Shown here in pieces: positions 44,667 through 53,046 of a stretch of 64,000 bases of DNA. The stretch spans positions 67,335 through 131,334 of the forward strand of contig CAWAFI010000024.1 in NCBI GenBank assembly GCA_963781285.1, in the 5' to 3' direction. The stretch comes from CAIWHR01 sp963781285. GTDB taxonomy: Bacteria; Pseudomonadota; Gammaproteobacteria; Burkholderiales; Casimicrobiaceae. The first letter of the stretch is position 1. Each line of letters starts with the position of its first letter. A program made the translations under genes and the position numbers. The notes beneath the pieces are model-generated. The model was not told the DNA's origin and did not search any database. It saw only the letters and a list, made by a program, of their open reading frames with translations.

Positions 44667-45677
44667 TCAGGGCCTGAAGCCGGTCTGCTTGTAGACGGAC
44701 TCCAGCGTCTCCTTGCCGACGCGCGCCTCGTTCTCCTTGTGCACCGGCGCCATCGCCTTCTTCCACGCCGCCTTCTGCGCGTCGGTCAGCACGATCACCT
44801 CGCTCTTGCCCGACTTGCGGATGCCGTCCAGCGCTTCGTCGTTCTCCTTTTGCGCGATGTCGTTCGCGTACTTCGTCGCGTCCTTCATCGCGCCTTCGAG
44901 TGCTGCCCGGACGTCGGGCGGCAGTCCGTCCCAGAACTTCTTGTTGACGATGACCGCATACCCGATGTAGCCGTGGTTGGTGAGCGCCGTGTACTTCTGT
45001 ACCTCATGGTGTTTCTGCGTGTACATGTTGGAAGGCGTATTCTCGGAACCGTCGACGACGCCCGTCTGCATCGCCTGATAAACCTCGGAGAACGCCATCA
45101 CCTGCGGAATCGCGCCGACGGCCTTCATCTCGTCGCCCAGCACCTTCGAGGACTGGATGCGCATCTTGAGGCCTCGCATGTCCTCTGGCGTCCGCAACGG
45201 CTTGTTGGCGCTCATTACCTTGAAGCCGTTGTCCCAGTAGGCGAGACCGACGATCCCCTTGCTCTCGAGCTTCCTGAACAGCGCCCGGCCGACCGGACCG
45301 CCGGCCACCTTGTGCAGCTCGGCGGTGTTGTCGAAGATGTACGGCAGATCGAAGACCTCGAACTCGCGCACGCCCAGCGGCCCGAACTTCGCCAGCGACG
45401 GCGCCAGCATCTGCACCGAGCCCAGCTGCAGCGCCTCCATCTCCTCGCCGTCCTTGAACAGCGAGCTGTTGGGATAGACCTCGACCCTGACGCGGCCCTT
45501 GGTGCGCTCTTCGGCGAGCTTCTTGAATTGCTCGGCACCCTTGCCCTTCGGCGTGTCGACGGCAACGACGTGATTGAACTTGATGACGATCGGCTGCTGC
45601 CCGCGCGCGGGAACGGCAAACGCGAGCGCCGTCAGCGCGACGCCAAGTACGGCGAACAGGGATCCGCGGTGGTTCAT
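44667..45677 (-). CDS. TRAP transporter solute-binding protein (DctP family)
   Basis: The 336-residue protein starts at 45677 with a signal peptide (LFAVLGVALTALAFAVPARG). The mature part shows IVIKFNHVVAVDTPKGKGAE, RVRVEVYPNSSLFKDGEEME, LKMRIQSSKVLGDEMKAVGA (the Arg binds the carboxylate in this family), and VVDGSENTPSNMYTQKHHEV. It should bind a carboxylate in the periplasm. No dctQ/dctM permease genes are in the window, so the membrane subunits are encoded elsewhere. It is the first gene of the catabolic run. Confidence 0.9.
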   Translation of the reverse strand: MNHRGSLFAVLGVALTALAFAVPARGQQPIVIKFNHVVAVDTPKGKGAEQFKKLAEERTKGRVRVEVYPNSSLFKDGEEMEALQLGSVQMLAPSLAKFGPLGVREFEVFDLPYIFDNTAELHKVAGGPVGRALFRKLESKGIVGLAYWDNGFKVMSANKPLRTPEDMRGLKMRIQSSKVLGDEMKAVGAIPQVMAFSEVYQAMQTGVVDGSENTPSNMYTQKHHEVQKYTALTNHGYIGYAVIVNKKFWDGLPPDVRAALEGAMKDATKYANDIAQKENDEALDGIRKSGKSEVIVLTDAQKAAWKKAMAPVHKENEARVGKETLESVYKQTGFRP

Positions 45678-46067
45678 CAGGATTCTCGGAAGAAGAAGCG
45701 GCTGGTGCCGCCACGCTGGCAGGGACTCTTGCACCATTCGCCGGTGAATGCAACGCCCCCGCCGAATCCGACCTGCGGACGGCACGGTCAACGCGCCAGG
45801 CGATCGCCGCTTGGCGCCGCAGTAGAATTCGGGCCGGATGCGAACGAAACCGAACGATCATCGCCTGTGCGTCGCCCCCATGATGGATCGGTAGGATTCA
45901 CACTCAACATCAATCGCTTGCGAAGAGGCGTGTGCAAATCGTGTGCACGCACGCACTTGGCTGTATTGCGCGCCAGTGCGCTGGAATGCGGCGGCGGGCC
46001 AAAGCATGCAAGAGGATCGTCGCGTGAAGCTGACGCTCATCACACTTCCGGACGTCGGAATAGCGAA
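45678..46067. other. Intergenic stretch without a supported gene
   Basis: About 390 bases separate the TRAP binding-protein gene from the RHH-antitoxin promoter. Open frames here are antisense or continuations and show no family likeness. GTGTGCA is repeated at short distance near 45930. It marks the change from dense operons to the accessory island. Confidence 0.5.
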
Positions 46068-46088
46068 GTAGCACAATTGTGCTACAAT
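46068..46088 (+). promoter_or_regulatory. Perfect 18-base palindromic operator overlapping a -10 element
   Basis: GTAGCACAATTGTGCTAC (46068-46085) is a perfect palindrome, and TACAAT (46083-46088) overlaps its end as a -10 element. It lies 27 bases upstream of the RHH antitoxin start, behind the AAGGAG ribosome site. This is the classic layout for autoregulation by an RHH antitoxin-toxin complex. Confidence 0.65.
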
Positions 46089-46112
46089 ATCTTTTTCACA
46101 AGGAGCTTCGGG

Positions 46113-46397
46113 ATGTCCACAACGACCATTCGCCTGCCGCAGGATCTCAAGGAGCGCATCGCTCGCGCAGCAGAACGGGCTGGAACCACTGCGCACAGTT
46201 TCATTCTGGAAGCGATAGCCGAGAAGGCTGAACAGGAAGAGCGCCGAGGGGAGTTCCAGAATACGGCTGAGCGGCGGTACGCCGAGATTGTCGCCTCTGG
46301 CAAGACGGTGCCGTGGAATGAGATGCGTCGCTATCTTGAGCGTCGGCTCATCAGCAACAAGATTGCTCGACCGAAGCCGCGAACGCTCGCGCGCTAG
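46113..46397 (+). CDS. Ribbon-helix-helix antitoxin
   Basis: The 94-residue protein begins with a CopG/RHH domain (TTTIRLPQDLKERIARAAER, GTTAHSFILEAIAEKAEQEE), which dimerises and binds operator DNA; the C-terminal part should bind the toxin. The ATG at 46113 follows AAGGAG. It is directly followed by a ParE/RelE-type gene two bases later, forming a type II toxin-antitoxin pair. A perfect palindrome over the promoter fits self-repression. The longer open frame upstream is antisense to the catabolic run and not real. Confidence 0.88.
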   Translation: MSTTTIRLPQDLKERIARAAERAGTTAHSFILEAIAEKAEQEERRGEFQNTAERRYAEIVASGKTVPWNEMRRYLERRLISNKIARPKPRTLAR

Positions 46398-46399
46398 GT

Positions 46400-46696
46400 A
46401 TGTCGCGTATCGAGCTCGCACCAGAGGTCGGAGATGATCTCGACCGCATCCTGGAACATCTCTTTGCGCATCAGGTGGCGGATGCGCCATCGCGAATTGA
46501 AGACATCATAAGGGCAATCGATGTGCTGGAACGCAATCCGCTGATAGGTCGGCCTGCCCGAGCGGACCTTAGAGAGCTTGTAATCGGACGCCGTGCACGC
46601 GGTTATGTCGCACTCTATCGATACGTTGCAGAGCTTGATGCGGTGTTTGTGCTCGCCATCCGCGGCCAGAAGGAGGCGGGTTACACAAGAACGTAG
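46400..46696 (+). CDS. ParE/RelE-superfamily toxin
   Basis: The 98-residue protein has the ParE-like fold signatures IELAPEVGDDLDRILEHLFA, IRAIDVLERNPLIGRPA, LRELVIGRRARGYVALYRYV and AVFVLAIRGQKEAGY. ParE members poison DNA gyrase and RelE members cleave mRNA on the ribosome; the pattern with RELVIG and a C-terminal HRI/IRG-type strand favours ParE, but this is not certain. It is paired with the RHH antitoxin just upstream. Confidence 0.87.
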   Translation: MSRIELAPEVGDDLDRILEHLFAHQVADAPSRIEDIIRAIDVLERNPLIGRPARADLRELVIGRRARGYVALYRYVAELDAVFVLAIRGQKEAGYTRT

Positions 46697-47089
46697 GCTT
46701 GAGACGAAAGGCAATAACCAAGCCGAATGACGCTCATCGGCAGAAGCAGACGGATGAGGGTTCTCGATTCAATCGCTGGAGCCAGATCGAGCATGGTTAG
46801 CAAAAATGCGAACGGCGATCGGCGTACAGAAACGCGCGGAGTCGGCCCCAATTCGACCCCCAATTCTGTCGAACGACTAATGGGCACCTCCGCTTGTGGG
46901 AGGTAGCATTTTTGCTATCCATCCGGCGCAGCGCCTACCTCTGCCATGTACGAGCCCTCCCAAGTTTCCGCTAAGCTGCACCACGCTGCAGCGCGCGCAA
47001 TTGCGATACCCACAGACGCTGGGCGCTCATCTAACAGTGCCTTGCCAGCCAAATTGCATTTGTGTAAATTGCTGTGTAAGGAGCTACAC
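46697..47089. other. Intergenic stretch between two toxin-antitoxin pairs
   Basis: About 390 bases contain no convincing gene. ACCTCC (46886-46891) and GGAGGT (46899-46904) form a short hairpin followed by a T run (46909-46913), a weak terminator-like element. The last 40 bases are AT-rich and contain two TGTGTAA repeats before the vapB ribosome site AAGGAG. Confidence 0.45.
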
Positions 47090-47290
47090 ATGGCCACCAA
47101 TCTTGCCCTGGACTCGGATCTGATCGAACGCGCATTGAAGGTGAGCGGCGAAAAGACCAAGAAGGCGGCGGTTACGCGCGCACTGGAGGAATTCATTACC
47201 CGCCGCAGCCAGAAGCGCCTCGTCGACTTGATGGGAAAGCTCGAATGGGATGAATCATTCAACTACAAGGCCGAGCGTTCTCGCCGGTGA
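47090..47290 (+). CDS. VapB-type antitoxin
   Basis: The 66-residue protein starts at 47090 behind AAGGAG. It matches the VapB_antitoxin family short form: TNLALDSDLIERALKVSGEK, KKAAVTRALEEFITRRSQKR, with a C-terminal toxin-binding tail (LMGKLEWDESFNYKAERSR). It should neutralise the PIN toxin whose GTG start overlaps its stop, and repress the operon. Confidence 0.87.
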   Translation: MATNLALDSDLIERALKVSGEKTKKAAVTRALEEFITRRSQKRLVDLMGKLEWDESFNYKAERSRR

Positions 47291-47700
47291 CTCTGTTCGT
47301 CGATACGAGCGTATGGTCGCTCGCGTTCCGCCGCGACCAAGTTTCTACCGCCCCTGAGGTACGCGTATTGCGCGACGCGCTGGAAGGCGGTGACACGATC
47401 GTGGTCACCGGGCTCGTCTTGCAGGAATTGCTGCAGGGATTTTCGGGCCCGAAGGCGCGAAAGGACATCATTGACCGTTTTGCGGCGCTGCCGCTATTGG
47501 CTCCGAATCGGCTGGATCACATCGACGCTGCGGAGCTGCGCAATCGCTGTCGTCGCGCCGGCTTGCAGATCGGCACGATCGACGCCGTGATCGCGCAGCT
47601 CTGCATTCGCCACGACCTGAGGTTGCTGACGACCGACAACGATTTCGTCGTCGCCGCGCGACACTGTCCACTGCGGGTTTGGAGGAAGACGGCTACATAG
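47287..47700 (+). CDS. VapC-type PIN-domain toxin
   Basis: The 137-residue PIN nuclease, from a GTG at 47287 overlapping the antitoxin stop, has the acidic residues in FVDTSVWSLAFRR, the Glu in GLVLQELLQGF and the Asp pair in IGTIDAVIAQLCIRHDLRLL and TTDNDF. VapC toxins cut tRNA or rRNA. It is the second toxin-antitoxin pair within 1.2 kb. After it, recognisable intact genes stop for almost 900 bases. Confidence 0.9.
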   Translation: MTLFVDTSVWSLAFRRDQVSTAPEVRVLRDALEGGDTIVVTGLVLQELLQGFSGPKARKDIIDRFAALPLLAPNRLDHIDAAELRNRCRRAGLQIGTIDAVIAQLCIRHDLRLLTTDNDFVVAARHCPLRVWRKTAT

Positions 47701-48149
47701 TCATTGGCTTGTCGTCCTGCAGCGGTCGGAGCAACGCAGTTGTTGCATTTCTTGTACGCTCCGATTGTCGGCAATCGGGCCAGGAGCGGAACTCCCTTTC
47801 GCGGTATTCGTCGCCGCAAAGCCCACGTTCAGGTCGCGGCAAGAGGGGCGAACAGCGCCCGCCTACTTGGAACGGTGCCACATCCAGAGATCGAGCAAAG
47901 CCAGACTTCGACCGATGCGCCTTCGAAGTTCTTGGCCTCCCGCGACGGCGTTCGTACTGACCGAAGTCGGCCCAAGAGCGGACCATGGTCACTGGTTCAT
48001 AACGTTTTTGTAAGTGGTCTTTCGACCGCGACGGACACACACGCCGACAGCTCATTCGTCCACCCTGAGATTGACCGCCTTGACCCGTCGTGAAGTCGAG
48101 GCGATATCGGCCTGCATGCGCCGGCCGACTTCCTCCGGCCCACCCATGA
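47701..48149. other. Decayed DNA downstream of vapC
   Basis: No intact gene is visible. Short open frames on both strands are not family-like. Together with the transposase remnant that follows, this appears to be old mobile-element debris. Confidence 0.4.
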
Positions 48150-48340
48150 CGCTGGACGAAGACCAGAACGTCCCGCCATGGGGCCCAGTGGCGCGATAGC
48201 CAGGACCAAACGATGCAGTCCTCGGGTCGAATGCGCGGTCGCTTGACGGTTCGCTGATAGATGGCCAGCTGATGTCGCAGAGCGATGTTCTCGACTCGCA
48301 ACGCGCGCTGTGATCGGAACAGCGTGCCGGAGCGCTCTCA
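48150..48340 (-). pseudogene. Remnant of an integrase-type (rve) transposase N-terminus
   Basis: In the minus strand about 50 codons read RVENIALRHQLAIYQRTVKR, PRIRPEDCIVWSWLSRHW and WRDVLVFVQ, matching the N-terminal part of integrase-core transposases of the same broad group as the element at 59.4-60.6 kb. An in-frame stop lies just upstream, and the family likeness ends at about 48150. No catalytic DDE residues remain. Confidence 0.65.
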
Positions 48341-48585
48341 GAATCGCATAGACCACAGGCGGCATACGCGAAATCCCTTACTCGGCCTCGTCCCAATCGA
48401 CAATTCCACCTTGCCTTCAAGGCATGACAAAGTCAACAATATCAAGGGCTACGAGTTTTCGGGAAGGACAAGTGGAAAGAGAACTGTTGTATCGGGTCAT
48501 CTTCCAGATTCGATTCACATCATGTACAAGCTTTTCGACTTTAGAATAAGCGCAATAGTCGCCAACAAAACCGAGCACATGCCCC
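48341..48585. other. AT-richer leader region before a methyltransferase gene
   Basis: About 245 bases with lower GC than the rest of the window and no supported gene. It probably belongs to the acquired segment that carries the next gene and may hold its promoter. Confidence 0.4.
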
Positions 48586-49497
48586 ATGCACGCCACGTTG
48601 AACACACCACACTGTTTGTTTTGCGGAAGCAACAAATCCCAAGCTACGGCAAAAGCGATTTCCCACCGCATCAAACGGGATCATGGGCCCTTTGATTTCT
48701 ATTCTTGTAAGGCGTGCGGTTCTGGATTCACGTTTCCACTTCCAGATCTCGCAGTGCTGTCGGACTTTTATTCACGTTACGACGACTATCGCCCTGCTGC
48801 GTACCGTCAGCAGCGAGAACGTCGTTTGCACACCATTTCGTATGATGCGCTCATCTCCCGTATTCCCTCACCTGCGATGCGATGCGAGAAGGCCGCATTC
48901 GCATGGCTAGAAGTTGGAGCTGGGCACGGTGAGATGAGTGTGGCAATGGCCGAACGCTTTCCACACGCCAAGGGCAGCGCAACTGACTTCGGTCCTCGCC
49001 CCGAAGCCCTCAAACCCGTACCCCAAGTCAGTTGGTTCAGCTGCGACGTAAACGCATCTGCTTTCTCCACACAGCTTGGGGGGCCCTACGACCTCATCTT
49101 CGCGAACAACGTTTGGGAGCACGTGTTAAGCCCTCACGCATTTGCGACCGCCCTGCTCAGCTGTCTCGCGCCACACGGAACGCTCTATCTCGTCACCCCC
49201 AACTACAACAGCATTGCCCGTCACCTTCTCGGTTCCCGTTGGCCGTTCTGGCTACCAGGCGAGCACCTCAGTATGCCGACAGTGGCCGGAGCCAGGGCAT
49301 GTTTGATTAACGCGTTACGAGCTTCCTCCGGTGCCGAACCGAAAGCGGCAATCGCCGCTTCTGCGGTTGCGGTGCCATACAATCTGTCATACGTTCTGGC
49401 CACTGTCGGACTATCGTCCCTGAGTCACCTCATCGGTAAACCACACTATGTGCCCCTCCCCATTGGCGTTCTAGAGGCTAGCGTTTCCCTGCAATAG
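48586..49497 (+). CDS. SAM-dependent methyltransferase with N-terminal zinc-finger-like motif (3' end probably truncated)
   Basis: The 303-residue protein has a Cys pattern near the N-terminus (CLFCGSNKS and YSCKACGSGFTFPLP) that looks like a zinc knuckle. A class I methyltransferase core follows (WLEVGAGHGEMSVAMAERFP, YDLIFANNVWEHVLSP, LAPHGTLYLVTPNYNS). Such proteins are common in O-antigen and other glycan clusters. GC content is clearly below that of the housekeeping genes. The frame ends where mobile-element DNA begins, so the natural C-terminus may have been replaced. Confidence 0.78.
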   Translation: MHATLNTPHCLFCGSNKSQATAKAISHRIKRDHGPFDFYSCKACGSGFTFPLPDLAVLSDFYSRYDDYRPAAYRQQRERRLHTISYDALISRIPSPAMRCEKAAFAWLEVGAGHGEMSVAMAERFPHAKGSATDFGPRPEALKPVPQVSWFSCDVNASAFSTQLGGPYDLIFANNVWEHVLSPHAFATALLSCLAPHGTLYLVTPNYNSIARHLLGSRWPFWLPGEHLSMPTVAGARACLINALRASSGAEPKAAIAASAVAVPYNLSYVLATVGLSSLSHLIGKPHYVPLPIGVLEASVSLQ

Positions 49498-49609
49498 TCG
49501 CCCCTGCACTTGCTACCCGTGGGACCGTCAACCGTCCTTTGGTTTCCAGTGTTACCCACACCGATCGCCCTCTCATGGGCGAGTCGGCGGAGAGGGACAA
49601 CAACGCCGT

Positions 49610-50763
49610 GCAAGGGGCGCGGCGTGTGTCCATCGTGCAACACCCGGCGCATGGTCGCGACGGCGGCACATCTCACCGATCATGTCTTGCCGCGACTGCC
49701 GGTGCGGCAGTGGGTGCTGGCGGTGCCCAAGCGCCTGCGCTATTTCCTGCACCGCGATGCCGATCTCCAGGGCGCTGCTCTGCGCGTGTTCCTGCGGGTG
49801 GTGGAACAACAGCTGCGTGCGCACAGCCCGGGCGCGGGCCTCGCGGCCCGCCTCGGCGCGGTCGCGTTCATTCACCGCTTCGGTTCTACCCTCAATCCCC
49901 ACCTACACTTCCACTGTGTCGTCATCGACGGCGTGTTCGACGCCGCCGCCGCGGGCGGGGTCGTCTTCCATGCCGCCAGCGGGCTCGATGCGAACACCAT
50001 CGCTGCGGTGCAGGAGTGCGTACGCCGGCGGCTGTTGCGCGTCTTTGTTCACCGTGGCCTGCTACCGGAGGATGCCGCGCGGGCGATGGCGCAGTGGGAT
50101 CACGGCGGTGGCTTCTCCGTGGACGGCTCGGTGCGCATCGAGGCCGCTGACCGCGCCGGGCGTGAGCGGCTGCTGCGGTACTGCGCCCGCCCACCCTTCG
50201 CATTGGACCGGCTACGCGAACTGGATCCCGAACGCTTGCTCTATGAGGGCACCAAGCCCGGTCCGGGCGGGAACGGTCCGCTGCTCCTGACGCCGCTGGA
50301 GCGGCTCGACCGCCTCGCCGCCCTGGTGCCGCCGCCGCGCATCCACCGCCACCGCTACTTCGGCGTGCTCGCGCCCAACTCACCTCTGCGCACGGCAGTC
50401 ACCACCCTCGCGCTGGCAGCAACGACCTCGCCGCCCGCACCCAACCCGCAACCCGCCGCCGAACCGGCCCATCGCCGCGCTGCCCGCTACGCCTGGGCGC
50501 TGCTGTTGGCCCGCATCTACGAAGTTTTCCCGCTCGTGTGTCCCACCTGTGGCGGCGCGATGCGCATCATCGCCTTCATCACCGCCGCCCCCACCGTGCG
50601 CGACATCCTCGTTCACCTCGGTGAGCCTACGGCCCCACCCCGCATCGCGCCCGCCCGCGGTCCACCACTGTGGGAGACCCCCGGCGCCGAGCACGAGCTG
50701 ACCCCCGATCCGGCGCTCCCGCCCACCCCGGCCTACGCGTTCGACCAGCGCATCGCCTGGTAG
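49610..50763 (+). pseudogene. IS91-family transposase, 5' truncated
   Basis: From 49610 the frame reads CKGRGVCPSCNTRRMVATAA and VPKRLRYFLHRDADLQ, the zinc-finger and core of IS91-type (HUH, rolling-circle) transposases. It continues with NPHLHFHCVVIDGVF (HUH-like His cluster), RIHRHRYFGVLAPNSP and the C-terminal zinc motif CPTCGGAMRIIAF. The first half of the N-terminal zinc domain is missing: codons before 49610 have no family likeness. The C-terminus is complete. The element is therefore probably inactive. Exact IS ends are not visible to me. Confidence 0.82.
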
Positions 50764-50942
50764 CCACGACCGTCGACGCGCGCACGTGCGCGACGCCGGG
50801 CGGGCTCGTGCCTGCGGCCGCCCGCCTGCCCGCGCGCGGCCCCACTGGCGTCAGCGCCCGCGCCAAAGTACAACGACAAGCGTGCGGAGCAGCCCGTTGC
50901 CACCGAAAATCGACGCTTGACCCGCCCCACCGACTCTCCCAC
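50764..50942. other. IS91 downstream end region
   Basis: GC-rich, non-coding. It probably holds the terminal (ori or ter) sequence of the IS91-like element, because an unrelated gene fragment begins directly after it. Confidence 0.35.
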
Positions 50943-51302
50943 ACTCAGGCTCGCGTGCTTGAAATGGCTATCCTTAATACTTTCCGCGTCCCGGACAGCT
51001 GGATGCGTCCGCCGGAGCCGAGTCCCAAGGATGCAGAGATTGCGAGGCTTAAGGAACAGCTCGCCGAAATCAAGAAGTCCGAACCGCAATTCGCAATCCG
51101 CTTCGAGGCGCCGCAGCAACCTGTAGTGGTCTATCAGGTGCAGCCGCTATCGTCCGACGAGGCAGCAACGCTCATTGCCGACACTTTGAAGGTTCATCCA
51201 AAGCCTATACAGGATAACCGCCCATTCAGTCAGATTCCCTACGATTCCTGGCTGGATAAGAGGTACGCAGAGTATGAAAGCCAAAAGGTGCCAAGGTTTG
51301 TG
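50943..51302 (+). pseudogene. Gene fragment (unknown family) cut by IS elements at both ends
   Basis: About 120 codons read MAILNTFRVPDSWMRPPEPS, PKDAEIARLKEQLAEIKKSE and PYDSWLDKRYAEYESQ. It looks like the interior of a larger protein, possibly a PIN-like or coiled-coil protein, but this is uncertain. It begins right after the IS91 end and runs into the IS3 inverted repeat at 51303, after which the frame soon stops. No start codon with a ribosome site is visible. Confidence 0.5.
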
Positions 51303-51407
51303 AGAGCTGGCTCGGTTTGTTGAGACAGATTTCCGCGCTTCGTAAGTGAATTCCCTGCGGTGGCGGGTATCCGCGGGCTGGTCGCCAGCGGGTAACCCGG
51401 AACTCTT

Positions 51408-51457
51408 TCAGGCGGCCTTCATTAAGGTTGGTTGGGTGAAGTATGCCTCGTCCGGGG
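51408..51457 (-). pseudogene. 3' tail of the IS3 orfB transposase (beyond IS256)
   Basis: The minus strand reads PDEAYFTQPTLMKAA then stop, the usual end of IS3 transposases. It joins in frame to GDRTPD on the other side of the IS256 copy once the TCCGGGG duplication is removed. Confidence 0.75.
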
Positions 51458-52782
51458 GGCCTGTAAGAATTTCTGTGTGTGAGCCGTTCGTCGAAATTAC
51501 CCACGCGTCATCACGAAACGATCTTCGAACTGTATCGCGAACTGAGCTTTTGCGGCATGCCACGCAATCGGCGGATTCTTCCATTTCGCGGTGATGTTGC
51601 GCAGCGCCAGCCAGATCAGCTTGGTCGCCGCTTCGTCGCTCGGGAAGTGCCCGCGTCCGCGCACCGCCTTGCGTACCTCGCTGTGCAGGCTCTCGATCGC
51701 ATTGGTGGTGTAAATGATCCGCCGTACCGCCGCCGGGAAGGCAAAGAACGGGATCACCTGTTCCCAGTTGCGCCGCCAGCTCTGGCGCGATGGCCGGGTA
51801 TTTCGCGCCCCAGGGGCCGGCGTCGAATTCGTCCAGCCGGACCGCGGCGGCGGCGGCCGATTCCGCGCCGTAGATCGGTTTCAGTGCCGCCGCGATCGCC
51901 TTGCGCTCCTTCCACGAGGCGAACTGCATCGAGTAGCGGATCAGATGCACGATGCAGGTCTGCACCAGCGCCTCGGGGAACACCGCGTTGATCGCCTCCG
52001 GAAAGCCCTTCAGCCCGTCGACCACCGCGATCAGCACGTCGTGGGTACCGCGGTTGCGGATTTCAGTCATCACCCGCAGCCAGAACTTGGCGCCTTCGGT
52101 CTGCTCGATCCAGATCCCCAGCACTTCCTTGTGCCCGGAGCAGCGCATGCCGATGGCCAGGTACACCGCCTTGTTCTTGACCGCCCCTTCGTCCCGGATC
52201 TTGATCCGCAGACAGTCGAAGAACACGATCGCATAGACCGGCTCCAGCGGCCGCGCCTGCCACGCCGACACCTCGTCGAGCACCGCGTCGGTCACCGCCG
52301 ACACCAGCTCCGGCGAGATCTCGATGCCGTAGAGCTCCCGCAGGTGGGCCTGGATGTCCCGCGTGGTCATCCCCCGGGCGTACAGCGCGATGATCTTCTG
52401 GTCGAACCCGGGGAAGCGCCGCTGGTACTTGGCGATCAGCGCTGGCTCGAAGCGACCCTGGCGATCCCGCGGAATCGACAGTTCGAGCTTGCCGCTGTCG
52501 GTCAGCACCGTCTTCGGGCTCGTGCCGTTGCGTACGTTGCCCGCCGCTTGCTCGGTCGTCCTGGTCGAGATGATGGTCCAGCTCGGCGTTCAGAATCCGC
52601 TCCGCCAGCGCCTTCTTCAGTTCATCCACCAGGCCGTCGTTCTCGAACACCGTCTTGGCTTCATGCCCTGCCAGCAACTCGTCCAGCAATTCCTTCCTGA
52701 TCCTGACTTCTGCTGCCATACGATTCTCCTTTCGGTGAGAATACCGTACGGCTCAAAAACACAAAATTCCTTACACCCTCCA
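51458..52782 (-). mobile_element. IS256-family element inserted in the IS3 orfB
   Basis: The ends carry related inverted repeats: TGTAAGAATTTCTGTGTGTG at the left and the complement of TGTAAGGAATTTTGTGTTTT at the right, both followed by GAGCCGT. The 7-base direct repeat TCCGGGG flanks it at 51451-51457 and 52783-52789. Length is 1325 bases. Confidence 0.85.
51497..52719 (-). pseudogene. IS256-family transposase, two frame breaks
   Basis: The N-terminus (52719) reads MAAEVRIRKELLDELLAGHE and LKKALAERILNAELDHHL. Near 52560 the family sequence moves to the next frame (TDSGKLELSIPRDRQGRFEP, IALYARGMTTRDIQAHLREL, FFDCLRIKIRDEG, IAVVDGLKGFPEAINAVFP). Near 51780 it moves again, to IPFFAFPAAVRRIIYTTNAI and LALRNITAKWKNPPIAWH. 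All pieces of a 400-residue Mutator-type DDE transposase are present, including DGLKGF and the ESLH C-terminal Glu. Two one-base shifts make it inactive unless they are sequencing errors. Confidence 0.85.
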
Positions 52783-52789
52783 TCCGGGG

Positions 52790-53046
52790 TGCGGTCGCCG
52801 AGCGCGGTGTTCGGGCGTCGACCATTGTAAAACTCGAGGTAGCGATCCACGCCGGCTTTGGCCGCACTGACACTCTCGTAGGCATGCAGGTAAACCTCTT
52901 CGTATTTGATCGAGCGCCACAACCGCTCCACGAATACGTTGTCGTGCCAGCAGCCACGACCGTCCATGCTGATCGCCACCCCGTGACCGTGCAGCATTGT
53001 CGTGAAGGCGTCGCTGGTGAATTGCGTGCCCTGGTCGGTGTTGAAG
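52790..53046 (-). pseudogene. Middle part of the IS3 orfB transposase
   Basis: Reads FNTDQGTQFTSDAFTTML, HGVAISMDGRGCWHDNVFVE, RLWRSIKYEEVYLHAYES and YNGRRPNTALGDRTPD. It contains the second Asp (TDQG) and the Glu (DNVFVERLW) of the DDE triad. It is bounded by IS256 on one side and IS481 on the other. Confidence 0.82.

Noticed and set aside
42612..46397. A very long open frame on the plus strand across the catabolic operon
   Set aside because: It is antisense to six well-supported genes, has the Arg/His-rich composition typical of reverse frames in GC-rich DNA, and only its last 94 codons (the RHH antitoxin) are family-like.
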